From positions 57,151-121,150 of the forward strand of contig JALHRS010000007.1 in assembly GCA_022841325.1 (NCBI GenBank): a stretch of 64,000 nucleotides of DNA, given 5' to 3'. The notes beneath the pieces are model-generated. The model was given only the letters and a program-made list of their open reading frames with translations, searched no databases and was not told the origin of the DNA. This document shows positions 63,896-64,000 of the stretch, piece after piece (the stretch's first letter is position 1; the number at the start of each line of letters is the position of its first letter). A program made the position numbers and the translations under genes. Source of the DNA: Lysobacterales bacterium (GTDB lineage Bacteria > Pseudomonadota > Gammaproteobacteria > Xanthomonadales > SZUA-5).

Positions 63896-64000
63896 GTGCG
63901 CCGGCGAAACCGGTGAAGCGTAAAGGGTGCAAGTCCCTGACACCAAAGGAGTAGCGATCCATGAGTGTCCCCGAGTCATGCGTTGGTCATCGCGAGGTGG
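63896..64000 (+). ncRNA. Probable 5' end of a group II intron, continuing beyond the window
   Basis: Directly after the SpoIID stop codon the sequence begins GTGCGCCGGCGAAACCGG. It continues with AGGGTGCAAGTCCCTGACAC, AAAGGAGTAGCGATCC and GTCCCCGAGTCATGCG. The GTGYG start and the GGGTGCAAGTCCC segment, with a short inverted pair, are typical of domain I of bacterial group II introns with LtrA-type maturases. The rest, including the reverse transcriptase and domain V, lies outside the window. It could also be another structured RNA. Confidence 0.55.

Overview
The window looks like a chromosomal segment of a GC-rich gammaproteobacterium, most likely Lysobacterales/Xanthomonadales or a close relative. 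The evidence is the housekeeping neighbourhoods (mutY-yggX, ftsY/rsmD-coaD, uvrC-pgsA-tRNA-Gly-Cys-Leu, fur/bamE-rnfH-ratA/smpB, kdsB, ppnN, grxD), an Oar-like TonB receptor, many secreted proteases and two secreted proteins ending in DGFE. Names rest on motifs and family knowledge read by eye; no database search was run.

Layout. 1-4.5 kb is accessory: the 3' part of an Rhs/YD-repeat gene entering from the left edge, a secreted beta-propeller protein, an attC-like hairpin site, a type II toxin-antitoxin pair and a 65-bp repeat in two copies. 4523-19037 is an integrative element inserted in the anticodon region of a tRNA-Phe gene. It is bounded by a 49-bp direct repeat and has its integrase next to the intact tRNA. 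It carries an excisionase-like protein, a string of small ATGA-coupled genes, a Toprim/DUF927 primase-helicase, a 346-bp inverted array of twelve 9-bp iterons, and one operon of ClpP-like protease, coiled-coil protein, tail tape measure protein and a small protein. There is no capsid, portal, large terminase, tail tube or lysis gene. This reads as a phage satellite or P4-like replicon and is the most unusual system in the window.

19-28 kb holds DUF6491 lipoprotein, yggX, mutY, ftsY, rsmD, coaD, a lipoprotein, ferredoxin, gamma-glutamyltransferase, an MBL hydrolase and a DUF4920 protein. 28-36 kb holds a secreted cyclophilin, three tRNAs, pgsA, uvrC, an NHL-repeat protein, kdsB and a lytic transglycosylase. 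36-49 kb holds a TPR/Asp-beta-hydroxylase protein, a Sel1-repeat protein, an S9 peptidase, fur, bamE, rnfH, ratA, smpB, and a cluster with a beta-barrel-like protein, a PhoD-like phosphoesterase and an unknown protein. 49-64 kb holds tRNA-Asn, ppnN, a cNMP-binding/rhodanese protein, the Oar-like receptor, a flavodoxin-like protein, marC, an SDR, grxD, an ACMSD-like decarboxylase, an S8 protease and a SpoIID/LytB-like protein. The window ends in what looks like the 5' end of a group II intron directly after the SpoIID stop codon.

How genes work together. The satellite genes form a leftward cascade: integrase and DUF6387-like gene overlap, the xis-like to primase genes are translationally coupled, and the protease to tape-measure genes are coupled downstream of the iteron array. 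The secretome shares modules: one uncharacterised C-terminal domain (GxW[YF][ND]P...GxGF) occurs once in the cyclophilin and twice in the S8 protease.
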